This document shows positions 52,574 through 63,573 of a DNA stretch of 64,000 nt, one piece after another (the stretch's first letter is position 1; every line of letters begins with the position of its first letter). The stretch is from Locusta migratoria. Lineage: Eukaryota > Arthropoda > Insecta > Orthoptera > Acrididae. The stretch is from NCBI GenBank assembly GCA_026315105.1, contig CM048745.1, forward strand, positions 787,939,390 through 788,003,389. Direction: 5' to 3'. The notes under the pieces are model-generated. The model was given only the letters and a program-made list of their open reading frames with translations. It searched no databases and was not told the origin of the DNA. A program made the position numbers and the translations under genes.

Positions 52574-52640
52574 TACTTATTAACTAGCTTATACCAAAGA
52601 CGGCACAAACATCCATGCCCAAGGGTGGGGGGGGGGCTGT

Positions 52641-52869
52641 GAGATTTTACTTTACCATTAATCTGGTTTCTATTTCTCACCTCGTTAAGTAATTCATCTA
52701 TTAATTCGGGCTGTAGGCATTCCTACTGGCAATATATTTTATACTACCATGATTCCATCGTCTCCAGAGCAAAATAATAACAAATTTCCTAAATATATGA
52801 AGACGGCTCCAGCTGTTATGTAGTCCTTAGCAAAGAAACGTACAGACACACATATCCATTTTTACAGAG
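52641..52869. other. Intergenic, nothing recognised
   Basis: No supported gene. Confidence 0.4.
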
Positions 52870-53268
52870 ATGTCGCACCAGAAACACCCTGTGTCCACGT
52901 GTCCAACCTCTGTAAGTCAAAGCCGCCGTGGGCGCCGCCAGAGACCGCCACCTGCTACGCCTGGGGACTTGTCGGCGGCGGCGACAGAGTTAGGAAGGCT
53001 CCTAAAGAGGCGACCACCGCAGCCGCAGCCGCGGAATGTTTTCTCTGCAAACAGCGCAGCGGCGCGTCCCACCCCCACCAGCCCCTCCACTTTCTCACCA
53101 GCGCAACTAAACCGCCGCTGGCAGCATTTGCACGGGACGTGCTCCATATCTCGCCGCCTGCACTGTGCGTATGCACTGGGGAAATATGTGCGGCCCGCGC
53201 TCTCCAGATTGCGAAAGGTGCCAACGTTCACGCCGCGCAGTTATTTTGCACTCCTCGCCACTAGGTGA
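52870..53268. promoter_or_regulatory. CpG-rich block
   Basis: GC-rich with frequent CpG (GGCGGCGGCGA at about 52972-52984, GCAGCCGCAGCCGCGG) in AT-rich surroundings. Four overlapping open frames on both strands are by-products of composition. A host promoter or exon is possible but not shown. Confidence 0.35.
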
Positions 53269-54314
53269 GCCGACACTGTTCCCATCCTCCTAATCCAACA
53301 CCTTTTCCCGTTACTGACCTGCCCTTACTAACACACACACCACGCTATCAAAATATTGATTTATGAACACGTAAATTTAATTACAGACTTTTTATATTGA
53401 TTACTAGCTTAATTCCCGCTGTTTCGCACGCGTTCACTGGATGGTCTGCATTGGTTGTTTCCTAAATATAAATTGTCATAGATTGAGCTTTAAAAACGCT
53501 TTCTTGATCAAGTATTTTGATACAACCTGCCACCCCTCTATTGCACCACTGATGGCACAAATCAAAACATACCGAAAAATATTTTTTTTAAATTATCGCC
53601 ATGGTTCCAAAGCCAAATTCTCGCTTTTTTAGCATCAAAATAGTCTAAGTAGCACCTTTAAAAGATTTTCCCTTATTTCACCGTCTTGTTGGTTGAATTT
53701 CCGAAACTATCGAAACACGTATTTTTTAAATTACAATCAAAAATCTAAATTCGAAGTTTAGTATTTCTTGCTTCAAAATTGCCTGTATATCAACGAATTC
53801 CCCCATTAGAGACGCGAATATCGAAAAATAGCTGATGCATACAGTGTAAGAGAAATGAGTCTACAAATCTCAAGTTTCTATCGTTTGTAGATTATCTTTT
53901 CAGGTCCGTTTCCTGTCTTTAGAAACGGATCGAAAATGCTAAATTTCTTTCTTACGCTTTGGCATCTTTCTTGGTAGTTTTACATTTATTTATCTTTATT
54001 CCTACGCTTGAAATAGAAAAACAACTAAGAAATTTGCAACATGTTTCGCCGTATATAACCTCTTTGCTATTATAGCGTCAAAAGTCATCTCTGGTTTTCA
54101 GTCAGAATGTTATATAAGCTGACGACTTTCAAGCACTATATCTTCAACCCTCTTATCGACACGAAACTGCTATGGTGTACAACGGGAGACTTTGTACTAC
54201 AACAACACTGAGAGATCGTTCGTCTCAATTGTGTAGTTTTTGCTGAAGAGCAAAATACTGATATGTACACGTAGAATTTTATAAAAGTTAGCAACATTCA
54301 TCTCCCATTTCTTC
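53269..54314. other. Intergenic, AT-rich
   Basis: No gene or repeat recognised. Confidence 0.5.
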
Positions 54315-54515
54315 AAATGTTCAAATGTTTGTAAATCTATAGAACTTAACTGCTTGGTTATTAGTCCCTAGTTTACAAACAACATAAACTAAGTTAAACT
54401 GACCAAAGGACAACACATGGATCAATGCCCGAGGGAGGACTCGAAACCCCGACGGCGAACGGCCGCGCTCGCCGCAGCACGACGTCTCAGTGCGCGCGGT
54501 TATTCTGCCGTGGCT
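54315..54515 (-). mobile_element. SINE family 2-like, diverged
   Basis: Minus-strand head GCCACGGCAGAATAACCGCG, B-box region GGTTTCGAGTCC, body and shared tail ACAAACATTTGAACAT. TSD unclear. Confidence 0.7.
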
Positions 54516-54892
54516 CCTATATCGTTACCAATTTAGAGCACCATAGTGCACAATGGGAAACTACCAAACACTATTCTTCTGCGATGTGTAGTTTTGGCTG
54601 CAGAGGAAAATATAGGCACAAACACATCAATTTTTGTATATATTAAGATTCTAAGTGTTCAATAAAACTTACGAGGCGCATACAGTAATACTTTTTAAAA
54701 TACAAAGACCACATTATTACACTACAAACTTTATTGACAACAGGTACAGCATTATTGGAGCTCCTTTAAGACACTGTTACCAAAAGAGCTGAGACACCTG
54801 TGATATTGTAGAATCAATTTTTGTATTCCTATGTCGTAGAACTCTGCCCCACTCGAATGGAACCAGCATTTACACAGATATCTGACAGATGT
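54516..54892. other. Intergenic, nothing recognised
   Basis: No supported gene. Confidence 0.4.
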
Positions 54893-55091
54893 AGCCGGCC
54901 GCGGTGGCCGAGGGGACTAAGGCGCTCCAGTCACGGTCTGCACGGCCACTACGGTCGGGGGTTCGAATCCCCCCTCGGGCATGGATATTTGTACCGTCCT
55001 AGTTCGTAAGTAGTTCATACGTAGTTTGTAAGTTTAGGGACCGATGACCCCGTAGTTAAGTCCCATAGACTATACAAACATTTGAACATTT
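54893..55091 (+). mobile_element. SINE family 1
   Basis: Near-perfect TSD GACAGATGT / GGCAGATGT (54884-54892, 55092-55100). Full head with intact boxes. Confidence 0.9.
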
Positions 55092-55100
55092 GGCAGATGT

Positions 55101-55441
55101 TGAAACCGCTAAGCCTATCATCATGTTAGTCCGTTAGTCCGCCTTAGAGATTAATGGAAGGTAATGCTGTCTTTAAAAGCGTTTTATAAAAGCTAATCAC
55201 GATACATATGGTATATCTTTATCTCCTCTGTAATAAGTGACTGCAGAGCTATGGAAGGCTAGTATAGTTGAATGCCCGTACTTATATAGTTCTAATGGAC
55301 GATGTTATGTATTATGGAGGAACTGAATGCAAGTGGCTACGATAATTCTGGAAGGCATTTTCTGGTTCGAGTCTTAACCACTCTGAAACTAGTTTGCAAA
55401 ACTGAAGTAAATAAAATAAAAAGCCAGAGCGCTTTCGGCCA
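55101..55441. other. Intergenic, nothing recognised
   Basis: No supported gene. Confidence 0.4.
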
Positions 55442-55463
55442 AGATACATTTCGAAATGTATCT
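55442..55463. repeat. 22-bp perfect palindrome at RTE-C 3' end
   Basis: 55442-55452 is exactly complementary to 55453-55463 with no spacer (centre TTTCGAAA). It lies 2 bp from the first TTG unit of the RTE-C tail. Confidence 0.9.
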
Positions 55464-55465
55464 CA

Positions 55466-58400
55466 TTGTTGTTGTTGTTGTGGTCTTCAGTCCAGAGACT
55501 GGTTTGATGCAGCTCTCCACCCTACTCTATCCTGAGCAAGCCTTTTCATCTCCTCATAAGAACGACAACCCACATCCACTTGAATCTGCTTATTATACGC
55601 GTCTCTTGGTCTCCCTCTGCGATTTTTACCCCACACACTTCCCTCCAATGCTAAATTCACAATTCCTTGATGTCTAATAATGTGTCCTACCAATCTATCC
55701 CTTCTTTTAGTCAAGGTATGCCAGAAATTTCTTTTCTCCCCAATTCGGTTCAGTACCTCCTCATTAGTTAAGCGATCCACCCACCTAATCTTCAGCATTC
55801 TTCTGTAGCACCACATTTCAAAAGACTCTATCCTCTTTCTGTCCACACTGCTTATCGTCCATGTTTCACTCCCATACAAATCAACACTCCATACAAATGC
55901 CTTCAGAAAGGACTTCCTTAGGCTTAAATCAATATTAGATGTTAACAAATTTCTCTTTTTCAAAAACGCCTTTCTACCCATTGCCATTCTGCATTTTATA
56001 TCCGTTGTACTGCGACCATCATTTGTTATTTTACTACCCAAGTAACAAAACTCATCTACCTCCTTTATTGTTTCGTTACCTAGTCTAATTCCTTCAGCAT
56101 CACCTGATTTTCTTACACTGCACTCCATTACACTAGTTTTACTCTTGTTAATGTTCATCTTATATGCACCTTTCAGCACACTGTCCATTCCGTTCAATTG
56201 CTCTTGCAGGTCATTTGCTGTCTCTGACAGAATTACTATGTCGTCGGCAAAACGCCATGTTTTCAATTCTTCACCCTTAACTTTAATTCCTTCTCCAAAT
56301 TTCTCCTTGCTTTCCTTTATAGCTTGCTCAATGTACAAATTGAACAACATTGGGGAAAGGCTACAACCCTGTCTTACTCCCTTTCCAACCACTGCATCCC
56401 TTTCATGCCCTTCAACTCTGACAACCACTGTCTGGTTTTTGTACAAGTTGTAAATAACCTTACGCTCCCTATATTTTACTCCTGCTTGCTTCAGAACTTG
56501 AAAGAGTTTATTCCAATCAACGTTGTCAAAGGCCTTCTCCAAATCTACAAAAGCTAGAAATGTTGGTTTGCCTTTTCTTAATCTATCTTCTAGGATAAGC
56601 CGTAAAGTGAGTATTGCCTCCCGTGTTCCTACATTTCTCCTGAACCCAAACTGATCTTCCCCGAGGTCGGCTTCTATCAGCTTTTCCATCCTTCTGTATA
56701 TAATTCGTGTTAATATTTTGCAACCATGACTTATTAAACTGATGGTTCTGTAGTTTCACACCTGTCTGCACCTGCTTTCTTTGGAATGAGGATTATAACA
56801 TTTTTCTTAAAGTCTGAGGGTACTTCACCTGTCACATACATCTTACACACAATGTGAAACAATTTTGTCGTGGCTGGTTCTCCCAGAGACTTCAGTAGCT
56901 CTGACGGGATATCATCTACTCCAGGGGCCTTGTTTCGACTTAGATCTTTCAGTACTCTGTCAAATTCATCTCTCAGTATAATATCTCCTATTTCATCATC
57001 ATCTACATCCTCTTCCCTTCCTACAATAATGTCTCGAAGTTCATTTCCTTTGTAGAGCCCCTCTATATACTCTTTCCACCTTTCGGCTTTCCCTTCTTTG
57101 CTGAGAACTGGTTTTCCATCAGTGTCCTTGATATTCATAGAGCTGTTTTTCTTATCGCCAAATGTTTCTTTTATTTTCCGGTAGGCTGTATCTATTTTTC
57201 CCCTATTTATACATTCTTCTACATCCTTGCATTTGCCTTCTAGCCATTCCTGCTTAGCCATTTTGCACTTCCTGTCAATCTCATTTCGTAGTCGTCTGTA
57301 CTTCGTTTTGCCTGTTTCATTTACTGCATTTTTATATTTTCTCCTTTCATCGATTAAATTTAGTATCTCCTGTGATATCCAAGGATTTTTTGTAGGTCTT
57401 GCCTTCCTACCTATTTTGTCCTCTGCTGCCTTCACTATTTCATCTCTCAATTTTACCCATTCCTCCTCAACTGTTTTATTTTCCCCTGTTTCTGTCAATT
57501 GTTGCCTGAAGCTCCCTCTGAAATTCTTAAGAACTTCAGGTTCCTTCAATTTATCCAGGTCCCATCTCCTTATTATCCTACCTTTCTGTAGTTTCTTCAG
57601 TTTCAGCCTACAGTTCATAACCAACAAGTTATGGTCAGAGTCTATGTCTGCCCCTGGGTATGTCCTACACTTCAAAACCTGGTTCCGAAATCTGTGTTTT
57701 ACCATTATAAAATCTATCTGGTATCTCCCGGTGTCTCCTGGTCTCTTCCACGTATACAACCTTCTTTTGTGATTCTTAAACCAGGTGTTTGTTATAACTA
57801 AATTATGTTCCGTGCAAAATTCTACCAGGCGGCTTCCTCTTTCATTCCTTTTGCCCAGACCATATTCCCCCACTATCTTCCCTTCCCTTCCTTGTCCTAC
57901 TACCGAATTCCAGTCTCCCATAACAATTAAGTTTTTTCTCCCTTAATTGTGTGAATAATTTCCTTTAGCTCCTCATATATTTCTTCGATTTCCTCATCAT
58001 CGGCAGAGCTAGTTGGCATATAAACCTGTACTACTGTTGTCGGTGTTGGCTTCGTAACTATCTTGACAATGATAATGCGATCGCTGTGCTGGTCATAGTA
58101 GTTTACCCGCATTCCTATTTTCTTATTCATTATCAATCCTACTCCTGTGATACCCCCAACTGATTTTGTATTTATAATCCTGTAGTCACCTGACCAGAAA
58201 TCCTGTTCATCCTGCCACCGAACTTCACTAATCCCCACTATATCTAACTTCAACCTATCCATTTCCCTTTTTAAATTTTCTAATTTTCCTATTCGATTAA
58301 GGGATCTAACATTCCACGCTCCGACCCGTAGAATGCCAGTATTGTCTTTCCTGATGATCACATCCTCTTGAGTAGTCCCCGCCCGGAGATCCGAATGGGG

Positions 58401-58757
58401 GACTATTTTACCTCCGGAATATTTTACCCGAGAGGATGCCATCATCATATGTTCATACAGTAGAGCTGCATGTCCTCGGGAAAAATAACGGCTGTAGTTT
58501 CCCCTTGCTTTCAGCCGTTCGCAGTAGCTGTGTGGCAAAGCCGCATTAGCTGATGTTACAAGGCCAGCTCAGTCAATCATCCAGACTGTTGCCCCTGTAA
58601 CTACTGAAAAGGCTGCTGCCCCTCTTCAGGAACCACACGTTTGTCTGGCCTCTCCACAGATACCCCTCCGCTGTGGTTGCACCTACGGTACGGCTATCTG
58701 TATCGTTGAGGCACGCAAGCCACCCCACCTCGGCAATGTCTGTAGTTCATCGGGTAG
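55466..58757 (-). mobile_element. RTE-clade LINE, full length, dead (RTE-C)
   Basis: Minus-strand homologue of RTE-A from the tail (TTG repeats at 55466-55480) to the 5' end (CTACCCGATGAAC complement at about 58750). Closer to RTE-A than to RTE-B by shared residues. No TSD could be recognised. Confidence 0.92.
55487..58538 (-). pseudogene. RTE endonuclease-reverse transcriptase, two frameshifts
   Basis: Three open pieces in reading order: 58538-57927 (endonuclease start with GAWNVRSLN and SEVRW), 57921-56734 (GDWNS, SDHN, linker, RT start NKAPGVDDIP) and 56689-55487 (FGFRRNVGT, EKAFDNVDW, GVRQGCSLSP, FADD, C-terminus RMLKIRW). Frameshift 1 near 57930 loses one base in GGAGAGGAAAAC. Frameshift 2 near 56757 loses one A from GTGAAAACTAC. 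Otherwise the catalytic residues are kept. Both lesions are single-base losses in purine or A runs, so they could be real decay or sequencing error. Confidence 0.9.
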
Positions 58758-59212
58758 TAAAGAAGGTACCACACTAACAACATGTATAAACATATGATTT
58801 GCTCGTAATTTTTTTTATAAATAATGTAATATATCACATTCCACAGCAATATAGCAATAGTTCCTCACTAAAGTTCCTCTAATATATTTATACAAGAACA
58901 AATTATCAGCGTCGGCAGATCCCTCCCGTATTTCATCAAACTGAAACAAATTCTACAAGCTAATGAAAAGAAACGCGAAACTATTTCGGGTTTCCATTTC
59001 ACGTAATGAAATTATTGTGTTACTTCTCATCTCATGAGTGATACCCGTAATTGTGCTAACAAGCATAAATCGGCTGTAATACGGGATGATATAAAGTGGT
59101 TCAGACGTAGGAAATGAGTTGTTGTGACCGAATTCGCAAGAGTTCGACTTTGTCCGCAAATACTGCCACCATACCTGAATTCGTAGTGTGTTATAAATAT
59201 ACTACTGGCCAA
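58758..59212. other. Intergenic, nothing recognised
   Basis: AT-rich with no gene. Confidence 0.4.
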
Positions 59213-60015
59213 TTAAATTGCTACACCGAGAAGAAATGCAGATGATAAACGGGTATTCATTGACATATATATTATACTAGAACTGAGATGTGATTACATT
59301 TTCACGCAATTTGGCTGCATAGATTCTGAGAAATCAGTACCCGGAACAACCGCCTCTGACCGTAATAACGGCCTTGATACGCCTGGGCATTCAGTCAAAC
59401 AGAGCTTGGAAGGCGTGTACAGGTACAGATGGGAGATGGAGTCCGATACATTGTGATGCTTGAGGGTCGAAGACTTGGCATTCCCATCAAGTCGTCAACC
59501 CTAAACCATCGTTAGCATAGGCTACAATCCGACCTTTAGCAAAGTTCAAATGTTCAAATGTTTGTACAACGTATGGGACTTAACTACGGGGTCATCAGTC
59601 CCTAAGCCTACAAACTACCTATGAACTAGCTAAGACTAAAGATGGCACAAATATCCATGCTCGAGGGGGGATTCGAACGCCCGATCGTAGTGGCCGTGCA
59701 GACCGTGACTGGAGCGCCTTAGTCCCCTCGGCCACCGCGGCCGGCCTTTAGCAAAGTCGGATACGTGATGGTACGCATTTCTCCTTAGACGAGGCATCAC
59801 AAAAACGATTCACTAGGCAACGCCGATCAACTGCTGTTTGTGTATGAGAAATCGGTTGTAAACTTTCCTCCTGTCAGCACGTTTTAGGTGTTTCCACCGG
59901 CGACAACCTCGCGCGAATGTTCTGAAAAGCTAATCATTTGCATATATTCTCCCTGTCGGTTAAATTTCGCGTCTGTAACACGTCATCTCCGTGGTGTAGC
60001 AATATTAATGGCCAA
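59213..60015 (-). mobile_element. Tc1-like element, deletion derivative
   Basis: Left TIR TACTGGCCAATTAAATTGCT (59213) and right TIR GGTGTAGCAATATTAATGGCC (59992-60012) are inverted. On the minus strand, 59795-59745 and 59530 onward read a Tc1-like N-terminus (SDFAKGRIVA-like, split by a SINE). Most of the catalytic domain is missing. TA precedes the left end. Confidence 0.65.
59546..59744 (-). mobile_element. SINE family 1
   Basis: TSD CCTTTAGCAAAGT (59533-59545, 59745-59757). Inserted in the Tc1-like relic. Full length, with a B-box variant GTTCGAATCC. Confidence 0.92.
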
Positions 60016-60119
60016 GAGTGTACTTCTTAGAGGAGGAAGGCATATGGAAAGGATTGTCTTTGGATATATTTTGGTATTGAAATAATTCAACACTGACAAG
60101 TGAACTTTGGTGATGGACC

Positions 60120-60220
60120 CGAATTTGAAACCAGGATTCCCGCTTTAGGCCAGCGGTCGCCTTAAACTTACAGCTAACTGAGCGTACCGTTAACCCGCTC
60201 CAAATTCCCACCAGCCACGC
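60120..60220 (-). repeat. tRNA-like SINE remnant, family 5
   Basis: The minus strand shares AAGGC.A.CGCTGG and AAGCGGGAATCC..GGTT with 62035-62118. tRNA-like boxes are degenerate. Confidence 0.5.
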
Positions 60221-60642
60221 GCAAATGGCGTAGCTCCCATATCGTTGATACACCAAGTGGTCAAAACTAAAGATCCGGACACCACTAAAAACATACTATG
60301 TGCCTTGTGCTGCCACCTACTTCTAGGTAATCCATGTCAGCGATCTCAGTAGATAATTAACTACTAAAGGAAAAAAAATCTTTTATTCAGTTTTCGGATC
60401 AGATGAATGGTTAAGCCGTTATTTTCATTTAAATTTCGCGCTGTCAAAAGGCGACCTGGAAAGCCTACTTTTAATGTTACCACCGTAACCTAAATTGGGC
60501 CAAAAGGACAAGATCGCGCTTTTGACGACCGATTGACGAAGTGGTAGTCAATAAATAAACCAACCTGTGATGTTGGCTTTCTTCCTTTTGGAGCTAATTA
60601 ATCGTTGTATATGTCAAGTATTGTTGACTCCAGTAGTCATTA

Positions 60643-60702
60643 GAATGTATGTTGTATGTTTGTTAAGCTTATTGGACTTAACTACGGGGTCATCAGTCCC
60701 TT
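60643..60702 (-). mobile_element. 5'-truncated SINE, 60 bp
   Basis: TSD CCAGTAGTCATTA (60630-60642, 60703-60715). Only the last part of the SINE (GGGACTGATGACC to tail) is present, inserted in the Tc1 relic. Confidence 0.85.
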
Positions 60703-60715
60703 CCAGTAGTCATTA

Positions 60716-61530
60716 CACATCGTGAGAGAGCAGAATGGTGCGCTTCGCGGAACTCATGGAGTTAGAAATGGCCGGCGATTGGGTGTCAGTTGTCAGAAGT
60801 CTGTACGTGAGATTTCCAAACTCCTAAGCATCCCTAGTTTACTGTTTCCGATGTAATAGTGAAATGGAAACGTGAAGGGACACGTACAGCACGAAAGCGT
60901 ACAGGCCAACTGACTGTAAGAGACCGACACTAGTTGGAGTACAGTGTAATAGGCAAGCATCTATCCAGACCATCATACATGAACTGCATCAGGATCCACT
61001 CAGAGTGCTATGACAGGCTGTAGGTGACAATACTTGGGTTTCATGGTCGAGCGGCTGTCATACATCACGTAGGTCAATACGAAACGACACCTCGCTTGGT
61101 GTCAGGAGGGTAAATATTGGACAAGTGAACAGTTGAGAACTGTGTGGAATGATGCCTCTCGATACAGAATGTGACGATCCGATGACTGAGTGTGGGTAAG
61201 TCGAATGACCGGTGAACGTCTCCTGGCAGCATGTTTAGTGCCCACAATAAAATTAGGAGGCAGGGTGGTGTTATGGTGTGGTCGTGCTCCTCGTGGAGGA
61301 GACTTGCGCCCCTTGTTGTTTTGCGCGGCACTAGCACAGTCTTACATTAATGTTTTAAGCCCCTTCTCGCTTTCCAACTATTGAAGAGCAATTCAGGGAT
61401 ATGACTGCATGGCTTGTGGCGGAGTTGTAACACGAGAATAACATGCCTGTAAAGAACTGGCCTGCACAGAGTTCTAACGTGAATCCTTTGCCTTGTTTTG
61501 GAACGCTGACTTCATGCCAGGCCTCACTAA
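60716..61530 (+). pseudogene. Tc1-like transposase pseudogene
   Basis: Pieces in changing frames: VRNGRRLG.../SVREISKLLSIPS (60760-60835; N-terminal helix-turn-helix), VKWKREGTRTARKRTGQ (60860-60910), YWTSEQLRTVWNDASRYRM (61115-61170; catalytic SDES region degraded), WVSRMTGERLLAACLVPTIK and LGGRVVLWCG (61193-61280; the GERY...VPTVKFGGGSVMVWG block), and a degraded WPAQSSDLNP-like NWPAQSSNVNP (61458-61490). Many stops. Left TIR possibly near 60257. Confidence 0.65.
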
Positions 61531-61667
61531 TCTACATTGATAACTCTTCTCAGTGCATAACTCTCTGAATAATGGTCTGCTACCTTCGAGCATCCGATTG
61601 AACGTATGCCTGCGGAAGCTGTCATCAAAACTGAGGATGGGCCAACACCATATTGAATTCCAGCATT

Positions 61668-61750
61668 ACTGATGGAAATGCCTAGTAGTGGTACAGTGTT
61701 CCCTCCGCCACGCACTTTAAGGTGGATTGCGGTGTATATATGTAGATGAA
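61668..61750 (+). mobile_element. LINE 3' UTR fragment
   Basis: GGAAATGCCTAGTAGTGGTA and the following block match the 3' UTR of the LINE at 15919-16812, in sense orientation. Only about 80 bp, so severely 5'-truncated. Confidence 0.7.
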
Positions 61751-61758
61751 TCTCTCCA

Positions 61759-61952
61759 CGAGGTCGAACAATGTTACCGCAACTGCGGTGACGGAATAAA
61801 CCTAATGCCATTATCGCGTAGACATACATGTATATATACTGTCTGAAATAGCAGGCAACACACCAGTAGTGTTACGTGTAAATATATGTCTATGCAATGG
61901 TGAAGTTATGTCCACTTCTTCACCGCAGATGCGGTAACGTTGTTCCATCTCG
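61759..61952. mobile_element. Small foldback MITE
   Basis: Arms 61759-61838 and about 61876-61952 are inverted (CGAGGTCGAACAATGTTACC against CGAGATGGAACAACGTTACC). About 80-bp arms around a 37-bp centre; no coding sequence. Confidence 0.7.
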
Positions 61953-62034
61953 CGCCGGAATCCTGTATGGCGAGCGAAAGGGGACTATAAACTATAAGGG
62001 TTCTTCTGCATTGGCGTACTACTTGTGGGAATTT

Positions 62035-62118
62035 GTGCCGAAAGAAGAAGTGCTGAGATAGCGAAGAGGTTAAGGCAATCGCTGGACGGAAGCGGGAATC
62101 CAGGGTTAGAATTCTTCT
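62035..62118 (+). repeat. tRNA-like SINE remnant, family 5
   Basis: GCTGAGATAGCGAAGAGGTT (A-box side) and AATCCAGGGTTAGAATTC (B-box side). Homologous to the complement of 60120-60220. Confidence 0.5.
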
Positions 62119-62333
62119 CTGCAGATATGTTCATTTGTCGGCGTTAAATTATTTGAGAGTTACTTCTAGTTGTTGGAGGGTTCTAGGAACGTCCGATGCC
62201 CCAGTTAGAATAAGTGCAGGTAACGTGAAGTTAGAATACTGCACTAGGCATTTGGAGTCCTTATGAAGATCTTAAAAAAGCAGAAGTAGAACGCATTAAG
62301 TGAAAACGACACTAACAAAAGTGTATCTCAATT

Positions 62334-62496
62334 CAAAAATGTTCAAATGTTTGTAGAGCTTATGGGACTTAACTACGGGGTCACCAGTACCTAAACTTAC
62401 AAACTACTTATGAACTAGCTAATACTATAATACTATATAATACTATATCCATACCCGAGGGGAGATTCGAACCCCCGTCCGTAGTGGTCGTGCAGA
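62334..62496 (-). mobile_element. SINE family 1, 5'-truncated
   Basis: TSD GTATCTCAATT / GTATCTTAATT (62323-62333, 62497-62507). The B box is kept and the head before the B-box region is missing. A TATAATACTA mini-repeat has expanded in the body (about 62424-62448). Confidence 0.88.
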
Positions 62497-62509
62497 GTAT
62501 CTTAATTGC

Positions 62510-63573
62510 ACAGAAAATTACCTGTGAAATTTTGAACAATAAGTCTCGTTGTTCTCGAGTTACTATATAAGGTAAATCTAAGAAATCAGTATTCGACCCA
62601 GGACAGCTACTGATGTTTGTCTACAACACTCCCCCACTCCATACGGAATGAAAAACAACACACTGTACCTGATTAATTCCAGGCTGTCTTAAGTCCGTTT
62701 TCAGACGAGCGATGTTCAATCTAAAGTAAGTACTACGATTAAAAAGTGTTCTCGAGTTTTAAGGCGGCATTACGAATTCAAAATCGAGGAATTGTGCCCT
62801 GTTATCTAACGCAATAGCTATTAGTCAACTGAAACATTTTTGACGTAAGATATCTTCGCTGGATTTAACCTGATATCGAAAGAGGATGAAAATTCATTTC
62901 TTTAGGCAAAGTACTCCCTTTTATGCAGAGGATATTTTATGATTAATCTGTCACGCGGGATATGATTCTGGTATACATGCAACTACTTTAGAATTCCTAG
63001 TCTGACTTCAAAAAGATGGTAAAGACGGTCTCTTCCGGTGGTTCCCTCTGTTTTCTTTGTCCGATGTCCGTAGGAGTGGCAGGCATTTTTACGGAAGTCG
63101 AACGAGCTTGAAAAATTCACCGTACCCTCTCGTCCTTTCATATTTCAACCACTTCCTGACTGTTGGGAGGCGAACGTGTGTTCAGAAAGTGCTGCAACTT
63201 TTAGAGATCTATCAGAGGGGCATCAGAGATTCCGTTACGGACAGAAAGCCGCTTTCCAATGTATCAAGCGCCCGCCGCAGACAGGGGAAAATGCACAAAG
63301 TGGCGCAGACAGAGTGCGGCAAATACGACGAAAGCCGAAGGTGAATGGAAGAAAGTGGCGTAGATCCTGTTAGCTCGCTCAGAGTGCCGGAGAATGCTAT
63401 ATTTCACAGCGAGGCACGTGTTGATATCGTGAGAGCGTCCATACGGAACCTAATAGCGATGATGCGCATTTGTGGTAGGTACTGAGTCAGCACACATGCA
63501 TTACTTTGGTTCTAGGAGAAATGTTGTAATCTGTAACCAAGAAAACATAATACCTAGAGCATTACGATAAATA
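62510..63573. other. Intergenic, nothing recognised
   Basis: A 95-codon frame at 63057-63344 lacks a domain. Confidence 0.4.

Larger units (their letters stand above)
51894..52640 (-). mobile_element. Old SINE split by two later insertions
   Basis: SINE pieces at 51894-51943, 52145-52183 and 52574-52637 join into one minus-strand copy. The interruptions are a family-1 SINE and a hammerhead-bearing foldback, each with its own TSD. The 5' head ends in an 11-nt G run (52627-52637). Confidence 0.75.

Noticed and set aside
52870..53268. 132-codon and overlapping frames as a host exon
   Set aside because: Open frames occur on both strands in the same GC-rich block, and none shows a recognisable domain.
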